A stretch of DNA of 32,181 bases from Pelargonium cotyledonis (lineage: Eukaryota; Streptophyta; Magnoliopsida; Geraniales; Geraniaceae), in the NCBI GenBank assembly GCA_036897625.1, contig JAYMTA010000294.1:1-32181 (forward strand), written 5' to 3'. Below, piece by piece: positions 21,601 through 32,181 of the stretch. Every line of letters starts with the position of its first letter. Position 1 is the first letter of the stretch. Below the pieces are notes generated by a model that did not search any database, was not told the origin of the DNA, and saw only the letters and a list, made by a program, of their open reading frames with translations. The translations under genes were made by a program, and so were the position numbers.

Positions 21601-24600
21601 TGTCCTTAATATGTTGTTCATTTAACTGCTTCATCACCTTTTCAGACATTGTGATGCACTCAGCTACGAAGTTCATATCTGGACATAGTGATGTCATGGC
21701 TGGTGTGCTTGCTGTAAAGGGAGAAAGGTTGCATCTCTTACTCTCCCCTCATCTTCCCTTTCTTCACTACTTTTTGTTAACAATTTCATTTGGATTCATA
21801 TCGAAAAACGAGGGTCATTTGTTGCAGAGTGCAGTAGTATGTTTTCATGCGATAACCTTTATATTAATGATCATTTCAAACCTTCAGTAAACTGTTAGTG
21901 ATGGTGGCCTGACGCCTGTTCATCCATAGTGTGAAAGAGCTATTGCTTCATGATTTGGAAATTTTATTGATGTTCTTTATGTCTACATGAAGACATGTAT
22001 TGTCTTCAAACATTTTATACGCCTTTTTACAAGGCAGTTCTGCCCAGAGTTGTCAAATTTCAGTGCTCTACCTTCACGATCAATTTACTGGTCACCTGTG
22101 ATTAGCCATTTGAGCTGTGAAAACATTGTGTTCCTGTTCCATACTCACAGTAATCTAAGATTATTTTTTTTGCTTACGGTCTTGCCACTATAATTGGTTG
22201 CAATTTATATTGATGTTATTGCTCCTCATTAAAGGAGATTTAGATGACTTATGTACCCATTATTAGATCTTTGGACGCTACATCTTGTTTCTTATCTTCT
22301 ATTGAATATAATTATACATACTACATATACACATGCTTTTGGATGAGTATTATATTTTTATGTGATCGTCATGCTCTATTAATCTACACCAATTGCTATT
22401 GACTTCGCATTTCAAATTAACGTTCTCTTTTTGTAATTTCTCCCTGCTATTTTTATATTCTAGATTGGCAAAAGACTTGTATTTCCTACAGAATGCAGAG
22501 GGCTCAGGGTTATCTCCATTTGACTGTTGGATCTGTCTAAGGGGTGTTAAGACCATGGTCTTACGCGTAGAGAAGCAACAGGTGCCGCATCAAACCTGCT
22601 TTTTGTATTTTTTTTGTTCTTTCATTTTATCTTCTTCAAGTATAAATTATGTTTGTTTATTGAGTTTTCTGTGCAGTAGTAATTTACTTTTAAAAAAGAA
22701 TTGACTCGCTGAGAATCTAAATATTTATGTTACCAGCAAAATATGAATCTCAGCTGGTATATTATGAAAGCATGAACTGTTTTGGATTCAGCTTGTTTTT
22801 GTTTTTACAATAAATTAAAGAGAGTTACTGGCCAGGATCTTTCTAGAGAAGTGCTACTCTGTTTTCAAGCCTTCCATTGCATCCTCCCCATTATATTCTT
22901 GAACTTTTGTTGGTCTATTATCCAGCAGCAAGCTACTGCTCAGTGCGGATCTGGGAGTTAAATACCTTGTGAGCATATAAAATTCATGTGCTGCATCCGA
23001 CTTCTTAACGTTGTTGAAAGTGCAAACTGCAAAGCATGAAATTTTAGGAATGTCCATCCATTTCTATCTCCCATTGGAAAATTGAATTGTGGTACATATA
23101 TTTTTACCAGAATATGAAAGATCTATAGTAACACCTCTGGAACTTCAAAAAATAATTTGCAAACCATCATGAGCCTGTTACTCTAAACCTTCATGAAGCC
23201 TTCTTAGCTTAATTTTTCACTGGCTACCATTAGAATCTGCCTGATTTAGGATAAGAATGAGGCTTTTGCATGTTTGTCAGGAAAACGCACAGAAGATTGC
23301 TGAGTTTCTCTCTTCCCATCCACGTGTAACGAAAGTTAACTATGCTGGTCTTCCTGATCATCCTGGATGTGATTTACACTATTCGCAGGTATTGGCATTA
23401 CATAGATTTCTGAGATACATTGTAAAATATGAAAACTTTGCTAACTACCCTTTTGTTTGACTCTTATAGGCAAAAGGTGCAGGTTCTGTGCTTAGCTTTT
23501 TGACAGGATCAGTGGCGCTGTCAAAGCATATTGTTGAGGCTACAAAGTACTTCAGCATAACTGTCAGTTTCGGTAATTATTCTTCACGGCCATACTTCAG
23601 CATTTACTTCAATAGTTGTAACAGGAAAGTTTCATATCCTCCCAACACATCTACAACAAAAAAACAAAAAGTACAATGATGGTTGATATTACCCTTCTTC
23701 TTAGAGCAACATCAGTTTCCGTGCAACAGTCCTTGCACTATGGTGCATATACCATTTTCTTATGGTGCACCATGTCAGATATGACACTGGTGGTTTCTCA
23801 AATAAAATATCTCATTATGTGATATCCAAATTGTGAGTCGTCTCAACTCTCAAGTAATAGAAGTAAAAAACAACCATTATTCACTTCCCAGAAAGTTCAG
23901 TTTTTTTTGTTTTTTCCTTTTCATATCAGCATTTACAAATCCCTCATGTTGAAGTTGCACAATTTCGTAGTTTCAAGAATAGGTTTCATATGATAACATG
24001 TCAAAATATGTTCCACTTTCAGACTTTAAAAATTCTAGGAAATTTGTAACCAAACATACTAGCTAGGTTCTGTATCGTGTAGGACATATTATTCCGTCCT
24101 AAAATGAGTGTCCGCTTTTCCCTTTTCGATTAGTTAGTTGTGCACGAATTGTCAACAATATCCCCAGGACAAGTTAGTCACAATTCCTTTAGTTTGTGAC
24201 AAGAATAACATATGTGGTATAAGGGAGAAAACTTCCCTCTAATCCTTAATTTTTACAAAAATGGAAAAGTTGACTCATTTTGAAAAAGAGGGAGTACTTA
24301 AGACTTTAAGAGGGCCGCATGGATTTTTTATTTTATTTTCAAAATCTTTATCTCGGAAAAAGAGCTCCCAACAGTCTTTCTAGTCTGGTAGCAATTCATT
24401 GCATATTATTTCTACGAGCAGAATGGTCAGGATAATGCGTTATCACTTTTTTCCAAGCTCACATCACATTGTAAGAAAAGGAAGATACTTATTGCATTTC
24501 TACTGATTTAGTTTCTGAATCAGATCTAGCACTAGTTTCTACAATTGTAGAGGTTTCAATGACAATCAGATCACTCACCATCTAATTGTCTTTGTTATGC

Positions 24601-24778
24601 AGGTAGTGTGAAATCCCTTATAAGCATGCCTTGCTTTATGTCACATGCAAGCATACCGGCTGCAGTTCGTGAGGCCAGAGGTCTAACCGAAGACCTTATT
24701 CGCATCTCCGTTGGTATTGAGGATGTGAATGACTTGATTGCTGATTTAGATTATGCGCTCAGAACAGGACCTATGTAG
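18688..24778 (+). CDS. CBL: Cystathionine beta-lyase, chloroplastic, 13 exons
   Basis: This PLP enzyme cleaves cystathionine to homocysteine, pyruvate and ammonia in plastids, the step before methionine synthase. Exons are 18688-18759, 19472-19640, 19729-19841, 20071-20141, 20268-20359, 20757-20844, 20937-21048, 21455-21551, 21646-21727, 22464-22581, 23281-23388, 23470-23572 and 24603-24778. All introns are GT-AG with consistent phase, giving 466 residues, the usual family length. The N-terminus is Ser-rich ([16 protein letters not shown]) and continues with basic residues, like a chloroplast transit peptide. The Cys/Met-metabolism PLP domain shows [10 protein letters not shown] (about residue 105), [11 protein letters not shown] with Tyr129 and Arg131, [34 protein letters not shown] and [12 protein letters not shown] with the PLP-binding Lys280. 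The end reads IRISVGIED and ALRTGPM. No key residue is missing. Cystathionine gamma-synthase is the main alternative; the length, N-terminus and LVDNSIMSP form favour the lyase. Confidence 0.96.
24092..24294. mobile_element. Stowaway-like MITE in intron 12 of the lyase gene, copy 3
   Basis: The element is bounded by TA dinucleotides (24090-24091 and 24295-24296), as expected for TA target duplication. The left end reads ttccgtcctaaaatgagtg and the right end is gactcattttgaaaaagagg then gag, so the ends are inverted copies sharing aaaatgagt and a cttttcc-tttt block. Its size of about 203 bases is right for a non-autonomous MITE. The interior includes agttagttgtgcacgaattg, shared with the copies near 5200 and 18270. 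No coding sequence is present. Confidence 0.82.
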
Positions 24779-25866
24779 GTGCCGGTAGCATTAGCATCAT
24801 CTGGTATGAACACCACCACCAGCACTCAATCAATCAGATGTTGCTTTTCATCTTCAACTGAACAGAATGTCCGGAATAGGATGTTAAAATGTGTTGATCT
24901 CCCAATTTGTGAGGAGGTTAATTGATTTATTTCCCGTCTTATCCAAGGATAAATGTCTTGAGTCAATTTTAGAACTTGTTGGCACTCAGCTACTGATTTT
25001 TCAACCCTGACTTGTGGTCTCAAAGATGTTTCTTGGGTGCTTTCTGGGATTACAAAAATGGTGTATAACATTTTTTGCATAGATATTTTGGAAGATTTAA
25101 TATGAACCAAATATTGACCACTTGACTAAGTTACCTGGATCGCAGAATGTTTCTGGACGTTGAATGGAAACAAGAACGCAAAACTTTGGTATATTTTAGA
25201 GTTTGAAACGTTAAGGACAAAATTCTTTCGATGAAATATTTATTTAGTAAAATAAATTTTATGAGATATAATATAATCAAAATAAAACTTTCAGAAATAA
25301 CATAGACAAATTCAAAGTTCAAATTCCATAAATTCTTTGATCCACAACATATATTCAAGAAAATAAAAACTCTATTTTCCTCTATATATGGGTAATTTCA
25401 CTGGAAAAATAGTTTCTCTGTTCGGAATGAAAAGTTACCGAGCTAGTTATAGTTTCATGGTAACATAGCCACTTGTGGTAGCTATTTTAGAAAGACGTAA
25501 TGCCACAAAGTTAATTAACACGCTCAAGCTACTAATCTTTATTAAATTGAGTTTCATAGCAAATGAAAACATAACTTACATGGCCACAATCTTAGCATTA
25601 TTATCATCAAATATATTATTAAAAATATTGAAGTATGGTAATAAGATGACTCCATAGATCCATCCCTCCAAGTCCAGGGCCACAAAAACCACTTGTGCTG
25701 ACTTTGTTTCCTCCTCCTAAACACACTTCTAGTATCAATTCCTTATGCTGTCAGTGAACTCTTACACGCCAATCAATAACTCAAGTTGTATGCAGTCTGA
25801 GTTGCCTCTCCAGTTTTAGGATGTTATGTACAAACCTTCCTGCTGTCCCTAGTGCTGTAGCTAGAC
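24779..25866. other. Gap between convergent genes, with probable 3' UTRs
   Basis: The first 300 bases should hold the 3' UTR of the lyase gene. The segment up to 25866 probably contains a separate 3' UTR exon of the minus-strand gene, since a good acceptor (ttattgcag in the minus direction) ends at 25867. The middle part, 25180-25660, is AT-rich with no recognisable feature. Confidence 0.45.
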
Positions 25867-26461
25867 CTGCAATAACAAACACGGGATCAATCAACTATCA
25901 TCATGTCCTAATCTCCAACTCTTAATCATATTTGTTAAGGTAAAACAGCCTCTAACTAGATACTGTGATTTATAGATAGAAAAGGTCAATGTGTTCCAAA
26001 CACGTGTTTTACATGTGTTTGGGAAACATGTAGACATATGTCGGTAGCTAGCAACAAAACTGTGGGGTAGTTGCAGACATCTGTAGGTGAGTTAAAAAAG
26101 ACACAACAATAAAAAAAGAAAAGTAAAATACGGTGAGCCCAAGACACCAATCGGTCTCAATTGCAAACATGGGTCGGTCCTGACTGGTTTTTTAGGGGTA
26201 CATGTAATACACGTGCTTTCTTTAAGCACATGTATTTCTCATTTCCGTTTTAGATATATGACATTGGAGGTTTAGCATACCACTAAAAATTGGATAAACA
26301 TGTGCTGATGTAAAGCTGAGAAAGAAAAGAAAAGGAGAAAAAAAATTGGTTTTAGTGTTTCAGCGGTCATGTCAATGTGGTGAAAATTGCTAGCAGGATG
26401 TGATCTTGTTGCAAGTGTAAACCAAAAAGCTAACAGTAAATGATTGCAAAGAAAAACTTAC
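25867..26461 (-). other. Probable 3' UTR intron of the unknown-function gene
   Basis: Sixteen bases beyond the stop codon at 26478 there is a strong donor, cagtg followed by gtaagttttt in the minus direction (junction at 26462/26461). A matching acceptor, tttgttattgcag, ends at 25867. The stop lies well under 50 bases from this junction, so the intron should not trigger nonsense-mediated decay by the usual rule. Transcript evidence was not available. Confidence 0.5.
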
Positions 26462-26477
26462 CACTGGAATTCTACAA

Positions 26478-26770
26478 CTATTCACTGCCATAACTCAAGC
26501 CTTCTGATATGGTGTCTAACCTTCTGTTGTCTCCTGCTAGCCCATGAAACTAACATATGTCAGTATCCCATTTCGAGATAAAACAAAATATGAAATATTT
26601 GGCAACGACCTCACCTTGATGATCTACTCTATCACGAGAATCAATGAAGTTATCAGTGTCGGTTGCTAAGAAGGGCGATCTAGGATAGCTCTCCAGTATA
26701 TCTGGAAATTATACTGCAACCCTTAGCTTGAGAGCAATTTTAGTTTAAACATCAATCTAATAAATTACGA

Positions 26771-26805
<35 letters not shown>

Positions 26806-29563
26806 CAAACCAGAGCTATGCGAAAAGTCAGCTGTCAGATCTGAGAGACTGAAATTCCGAGGAATCTGACCTAAAAACCCAAATGATGCACTGTCTGCAT
26901 CCAAAAGTGAATCATTCAGGGGCTGTGCACTGGACTCTACGCTACTGTAAGATGCAACAGATGCATCCCCAAGAGTCGGACGTGTTTCTAAGACATTTCC
27001 ATCACCAAACATATACGAGGAATTGCCTGAATATCCAACTTCTGATTTGATCACTGCCCCATTCATTCCTGAAATCAGACCCATGTTTGAATGCTGATTT
27101 GGCAGCATGTTGAAAGTTGAGCCAATTCTATTGGCATGAGCAGGCATTTCGACAGCATTGTGCAAACTACTTTGCAATGATGAACCACCATTACTGAATG
27201 CATTAGGCAAACTGGAACCACCATTACTGAATGCATTAGGCAAACTTGAACCACCATTACTGAATGCGTTAGGCAAACTGGAACCAACAGAGTGGTGCAT
27301 GTTTTCTGGCTTCAAAGCTGGTCCTGTGTGGTCTGGGGCATAGCAAGCAGAATTCTGGTGCACTGTTTGCAGAAAAGTGGCATGACTTACAAGGTCAACA
27401 TAGTAAATATGCCAGAAGAAGCTGGTAACAGAATGCAATTTGGAAAGAGGAAAACAGTATCTTTCACCCAAATTAAAAGGAGAGGTAATTCTGCCTCAAT
27501 TATTACATTGAAACCCTATTACATCAACGCTGGATGCATTTAGATAAGGAAAAGTTTCTGCAATTTCTCCTCATCTCACTTGTTATCAACGTTAACGCAA
27601 CGCACATTGTAAATATGCAAAATATGGGGAAGTTATACTATATCTCAAAACCCACCAAAATTTCAGCTAACAAGCATATAGATCAGTTGATATGAAGCTA
27701 AAGTCGGAAGTTTGAATACAATTTTCAGTGCAAGGCTGAACTACTACAGTACTTAAACGGTCTACAAGTAACCCAATATTTCCTTCTGGCCCTTTTCTCT
27801 AAGTAAAGAGCAAAGGGATAGAACAACAAATTCTTGGTCTTCTCACATTTAAGTATCAATTTCATTAAGTATCCATTGGGTTAGATGTCATTAAAACTAC
27901 TAAAGAAAGAAATATAACTAAGTTAAAGCAGCCCTGTGATGAGTCAGAGACAATAAAACTAGGTAGGGAAAATAGTCTTACATGGCGTGATATTAGATCC
28001 ATTAGAAGTAGGCATAGAAGCCATTCCAGTTGGGTTCATTTGACGCATCAACTGCAGCTGTTGCTCAAGCAACTTGTTGAATTCAAGTATTTGTTGCTTT
28101 ACTATCAATCTCAAATAATAAGCCTTGAAAAATTCCCGATTTTCTTCCTCGAGCTTTTGCCAAACTGCAAGACAAGTACAAATGTATAATAACATGTTCA
28201 ATCTCAAGAAGAAGAAAAAAACACAATATATGATTAACATATGATGCTTCAATCTCCCTATAAAACTTAAGTTAGGAAGCTATGAGACCTTGAGGCCTCA
28301 TCATGAGCATTCAACATATAAGTATAAGTATAACAAATGTTTGTTAACTACATTCAGCTCCATACCCATATCCCCACAAACAAAATTAACCATCTTACCA
28401 TGTTGGTAGACAAACCCATAGATATCCCTATGAAAATAGGTTGTTCAACTTAGTGTCTTCCCCATTCCCAACCATATTTAGGTACCTCACAGATATCTCA
28501 TTTACTGCGCACACATCCAAGACCCATAAGAGTATATAAATGGACTTATATGATCTAATCTCGGCATTGCTCCAGAGGAGTTGATAATATTTAACTGGAA
28601 CATTTAATATACTGTTGATAAACCCAATTAATCTCAGATTGTTGATGGCTAAGCGCTTCAAAAATTATCAATATCACCATAGTCCAATCTAGCATGCAAA
28701 CTTCACATAGAATACAAGACATAACGTGTCAACCAAACCATATTCAGCATATCCTTCATGTTCAATGGACTGCTTTCATTCAATAAATCCATATCAGTAA
28801 TAAATAAATAAAAAAACAGCCAATTTTTCTATAATAGCAAAATTGCACTGAAACTAGTACCGCAAGAAACTTGACTATAGTACATTTGATACATAAGGCT
28901 ACATCACAGACAAATAATAATTGATGCTTACCAAGTTCTGTAAATCCAGGCTCTATCTTGGCTTGAACCAACAGAGTTTCCACAACTTCTTTTTGGTTCA
29001 TGTAGAGTTGAAGGCATCGCTCTATTAGATTTTGAACCTGGAGTTCCGACAATAAAAATATAAGTTGGCGAAAACCAGGTGATGTTATATGAATACATGT
29101 AAGTTACTGCTGATTAACCAAAAAGCTAATAGAGAAACTGAAAACCAGAGGGAAAGAAAGAAAAAAAAAATGAATACTGATACATCTCCGAGAAAGATAG
29201 AACTCATAGAAGCATAATGTCATATTATTCATCAATATTATAGCACAATTTTTATAGAGCTTTAGAACTCTCTTGCTACAAGTATGAAGATGTCATATGA
29301 GCTTTAAAAAGTTCATAGGTGGTCAACTAAATTGATAACAAAGAAGTAACAAGTTTACAACAGTATTATCTGGAGAAAAAAATAATAAAAGATTACAGTT
29401 TCTAATGGTATAATACAAGGAAATGGTACAGAACATACGATGAGATACGTGAAATGCTTGGGTAAATATAAATAAGTCCCTAGTAGAAAATAATGGATAA
29501 TCTATAACAGTTTACCAGCTGTATGTCTTGACGTGAGACCCTTCTGACAGCACTACTCGACAT
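26478..29563 (-). CDS. Conserved plant protein of unknown function, six exons
   Basis: The exons, in transcript order, are 29563-29516, 29037-28932, 28164-27982, 27362-26811, 26701-26615 and 26533-26478. All are GT-AG with consistent phases, giving 343 residues. I recognise the type as a conserved plant family that is usually left uncharacterised. Residues 1-16 are MSSSAVRRVSRQDIQL. Residues 17-110 are charged and helical (VQNLIERCLQLYMNQKEVVE, PGFTELVWQKLEEENREFF, ILEFNKLLEQQLQLMRQM), with heptad-like spacing that suggests a coiled coil. After that the protein is rich in Ser, Asn and Gly and probably disordered, with conserved patches SACYAPDHTGP, FGFLGQIPRNFSLSDLTADF, ILESYPRSPFLATDTDNF and NRRLDTISEGLSYG. 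There is no signal peptide or membrane segment. Exon 4 carries three copies of an 11-residue repeat. The function is unknown; a scaffold or regulatory role is only a guess. Confidence 0.9.
26771..26804. repeat. Compound microsatellite (GT)n(GA)n
   Basis: About nine gt units are followed by about eight ga units on the plus strand. The run fills about a third of the 109-base intron between exons 4 and 5 of the minus-strand gene and starts six bases inside its 5' splice site, reading as ct then ac repeats in the transcript. Confidence 0.95.
27182..27286 (-). repeat. Coding minisatellite, three 33-bp units
   Basis: Units lie at 27182-27214, 27215-27247 and 27248-27280, followed by a partial unit. 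They differ by single substitutions (for example at 27247). Each encodes LPNAFSNGGSS, so the protein carries three copies of an 11-residue segment in its disordered part. The unit length is a multiple of three, so copy-number change keeps the frame. Confidence 0.93.
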
Positions 29564-30710
29564 TTTCCAAGGATCCAGTCTAATGAGATGTTTGTGTTAG
29601 AAGACCGGAGGTATTGTCTTCTAATGATATTTGAAATGATTAGTGAACTTCAAGAGGTTACTCTCCAAAATGATGCCTCACTTCAGCCTTTAAATATAAA
29701 TACAACTGAAATATAACACAACCTGATGCCACAATAAATGAGGGAAAGCCTATGGAATTAGCTTTGTTAACACATAAGAGATTATAACACTGAAGTAGAA
29801 GTATAAGGAGTCTAAGAAAAATAACTATCAAGCGATGCAATTGAAAAAATGAAAACAAAAACGAAGTAATAGAAAGATAAATGTCATATGAACAAAGAAT
29901 CTTAAAGAGGTCATAATCAAGTGCATTTACTGCTTTAACTCGGATATTTCAAGGCCAAGAAGAAAACTCAGATGAATCCACAATATATGTTTTACTACAC
30001 AAGGCCAACTATCTGAGAAATTAACTCTTAATATGTCAATGCAAACTACTTTATTCTTTAATTTCTGTAAAGCAATAGACAAAATATGTGTTCCTCTAAT
30101 ATCATATTTGTTACTCAAAGCGACAATATAGTAATCCATTCAGATAGGATGAGCTGATTCACCCATTGATTATAAGGTAGGTTTTACATACTAACAATGA
30201 GAGTTTGGAACAGAAAAATCTTTTTGTCAATTAGCGAGAAATTCATACAGAATCAAAGTTCGTACTTCAAATCATAAAACCTCTTTGTCATAAAACCAGT
30301 TATTATTAAGAGCAAAAAAAGTTGGCATATATGACCGACTAAATTAGTCCTCTTATGCTAAGCATACATGTTCAGACAGAACACTTATTTTATACATATG
30401 AATGTTACTGAAATATGCATCTATCACACCACAGTCATCCTTCAGGAGAACTGTAGCTTCTATGAAAAGACCCTCTAACAAACCCAAAAGAATTATGAAA
30501 TTCAATGAAAAGTTCAACCAATTTGAACAAAGTCGCAGAAAATCGAATTTGAGTTAACTGGGGTCTTTTAAAAAAAAATTGATGTTGCCCTACCACCCTT
30601 CATAACGAACTTCCACAATTGCCTGGAAACGTATTGTCTATAAGCCTACTAGATACCGCAACAATTTTCTGTCCTCTTAATTTCTTCCCACATTCTTATT
30701 CCTTTCTGTT
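29564..30710. other. Upstream region, probably 5' UTR intron of the unknown-function gene
   Basis: In the minus direction the start codon at 29563 is preceded by ctcattag then actggatccttgg, consistent with a splice acceptor a short distance before the ATG. The region upstream is AT-rich with no coding exon. I infer a long 5' UTR intron whose first exon lies near or beyond the right edge. The short open frames at 29658-29858 and 29927-30139 show no domain. Confidence 0.35.
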
Positions 30711-31317
30711 TTGCTAAAGCATTTGCCCAACACATTCATGATCTTCATGCTGAGATTAGGCACACAAAAAAGGTGCACTTAGTAATTTTGATCATATATT
30801 AGTTGTTGATGTGCATCGTAGGACTAAGGATTTTAATGCAGGTGATTTTATCATGGTTCACACATGTCCTAAGCATTATCCTAAACATTCATTTTACAAA
30901 CTTCATGCTCGAGCTGCTGGACCTTCCCTCGTACTAAAAAAATGGGGCCAAATGGTTACTTGTTGAATTGAATATTAGTCCTATTTTCAGTGAGAAAGAT
31001 CATTCATCCTATCAAGGTATTTTTGAGCCTCCTATGTTGCAGCCAAATATTTCTGCAGGTTTTGTTGTGTGTAAGGGGCCATCACCTCCACCTAAGAAAG
31101 ATGAAAGATGAAGTGGATACTATCATAGGGGATGAGTTTATTGCATCCCAAGGAGGAGGTTATCGTCCATATTTGGTACAATGGAAGGGTAGGACGTCAT
31201 CTGACACTACATGGGTTCTTGAGGATGATCTCCACGCCCTAGATTCTGTAGTGTTGGAAGGATATCAGCACTCGCACTCTTCTTTCACATCAGGAGAGAA
31301 TGACAGGGAGCGTTGAA
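30711..31317 (+). pseudogene. Ty3/Gypsy chromovirus remnant: integrase C-terminal part and chromodomain
   Basis: This is a broken piece of the end of a retrotransposon polyprotein. In order it shows FAQHIHDLHAEIR (from about 30717), a DVHRRTKDFNAGDF-like stretch, a HARAAGP segment and NISPIF followed by FEPP. It then has a proline-rich linker and a chromodomain core from about 31109 with YLVQWKGR, TTWVLEDDL and LEGYQ, ending at the stop at 31315-31317. The frame changes at least three times, and stops occur in between (for example tag after about 30800 and tga at 31108-31110), so it cannot encode a working protein. The rest of the polyprotein and both LTRs are not visible. It lies opposite in orientation to the unknown-function gene. 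Confidence 0.85.
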
Positions 31318-32181
31318 AAATATGTGTGCAGGTTTAGACATTAGTTTTTATAACTATTATCAAGTTTTTTTACTGTATATGTTAAATTATAATTGCTTTA
31401 GGATAAGATTTGGTTATGGCTTTTCTGTTTGTATGGTTAGTTTTAATGCAGTTTGGAAGGACCGAAAACTTCCCAATCCTTTCTTCTCCTGCCTTCTGAT
31501 ATTTTCTTCTGTCTTCTTCATATTTTTTTTCTACGTTCTTACTCTTTTCATTTTTCTTAATTTCTCTTTCATTACTGGCTTTCCTACAACATGAATACTT
31601 AGGATCATTAAAATTTTGAAATGTCTAAATGTAATAACAGAGCAGAGGCTAACTCCAAGAAAATAGCATGCAGTTCCAGTGAAATAAAACTCCACGGGCA
31701 AGAGCTCGAATGAGTATACAACAACACCAAAAAACCACGCTTCCAAATATCAGAATACAATGAGTGAAAGATGCTTAAAAACAGTACATGCTTGAAACCT
31801 TAATCAAATCCCTAAGAAAATGAAGAACTAAATTTTTTGACCAACCCAAAAGAGAAATGGTAGAAGCATCCTCCAACAGAGACCAAAACAAAAGGGACCC
31901 AACATTATTCGAAAGTGCATCCCTTTTCGAACCCATTTATTCATCAACTTCACAAGGATCAAACAATAATGCCAAAATCACAGTTCTCGCCTCAAATTGA
32001 TCGAACCTGGACGAAAAACTTAAAAGTAATCCAAAAAAATATGAAAAATCTCTGGAGAAAGAGATGCTCCCTTCATTTTTTCATAAACTTCAAATTTTCT
32101 CAGCAACCAAACAGGTCACTAGGGCTAGTTCACCGAATTCAACCGCATCACATCACAAAACCAGACGCGGGTGCGATCACA
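31318..32181. other. Right-hand flank, no gene supported
   Basis: The first part may be DNA downstream of the retrotransposon fragment. The last 150 bases become more GC-rich. Read in the minus direction they include ctgtttggttgctgagaaaa, wording common near the first intron of plant genes, so the first exon of the minus-strand gene may lie at or past the edge. Open frames here show no domain. Confidence 0.3.

Noticed and set aside
12127..24778. Pyruvate kinase and cystathionine beta-lyase as a functional metabolic gene cluster
   Set aside because: They act in different pathways and compartments and are not joined by a biosynthetic theme; adjacency is best taken as chance.
31531..31746. Open frame on the minus strand near the right edge
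   Set aside because: There is no recognisable motif, and its hydrophobic stretches arise from AT-rich DNA.

Overview
This window is nuclear genomic DNA of a flowering plant, most likely a eudicot. It is AT-rich, its genes are split by many GT-AG introns, and the deduced proteins are typical plant ones: a plant-type RNA polymerase V subunit 5, a plant cytosolic pyruvate kinase, and a chloroplast cystathionine beta-lyase with a transit peptide. I found no bacterial operon, CRISPR array, prophage or convincing tRNA.

Layout from left to right. 1-1201 is AT-rich flank. 1202-4129 (minus) is a four-exon NRPE5-type gene whose first intron holds a tandem duplication of about 350 bp. 4130-5728 is intergenic and holds an 88-bp-period direct repeat and a MITE-like element. 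5729-7073 (minus) is a provisional three-exon gene for a small secreted protein that I do not recognise. 7711-8838 (minus) is an intronless gene for a glutaredoxin-like protein with a Cys-rich C-terminal domain. 8839-12126 is a long gap between divergent genes; it holds a decayed insertion of plastid 23S rRNA sequence (about 10868-11106), two G-boxes and a TATA-like site. 12127-18027 (plus) is a 16-exon cytosolic pyruvate kinase gene. 18688-24778 (plus) is a 13-exon cystathionine beta-lyase gene with a MITE in intron 12. 26478-29563 (minus) is a six-exon gene for a conserved plant protein of unknown function with a short coding minisatellite. About 30711-31317 is a broken Ty3/Gypsy chromovirus integrase and chromodomain remnant, probably inside the long 5' UTR intron of that last gene.

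The genes look like an ordinary plant neighbourhood, not a dedicated cluster. Pyruvate kinase and cystathionine beta-lyase lie tandemly on the same strand 660 bp apart, but they belong to different pathways (glycolysis and methionine synthesis). I see no new multi-gene system. The most interesting points are the plastid-derived rRNA fossil, substitutions in a catalytic loop of the pyruvate kinase, the unrecognised small secreted protein, and the repeat insertions and tandem duplications in introns and exons. Exon boundaries were worked out by hand from splice signals, reading-frame continuity and family knowledge. No alignment or search was run.
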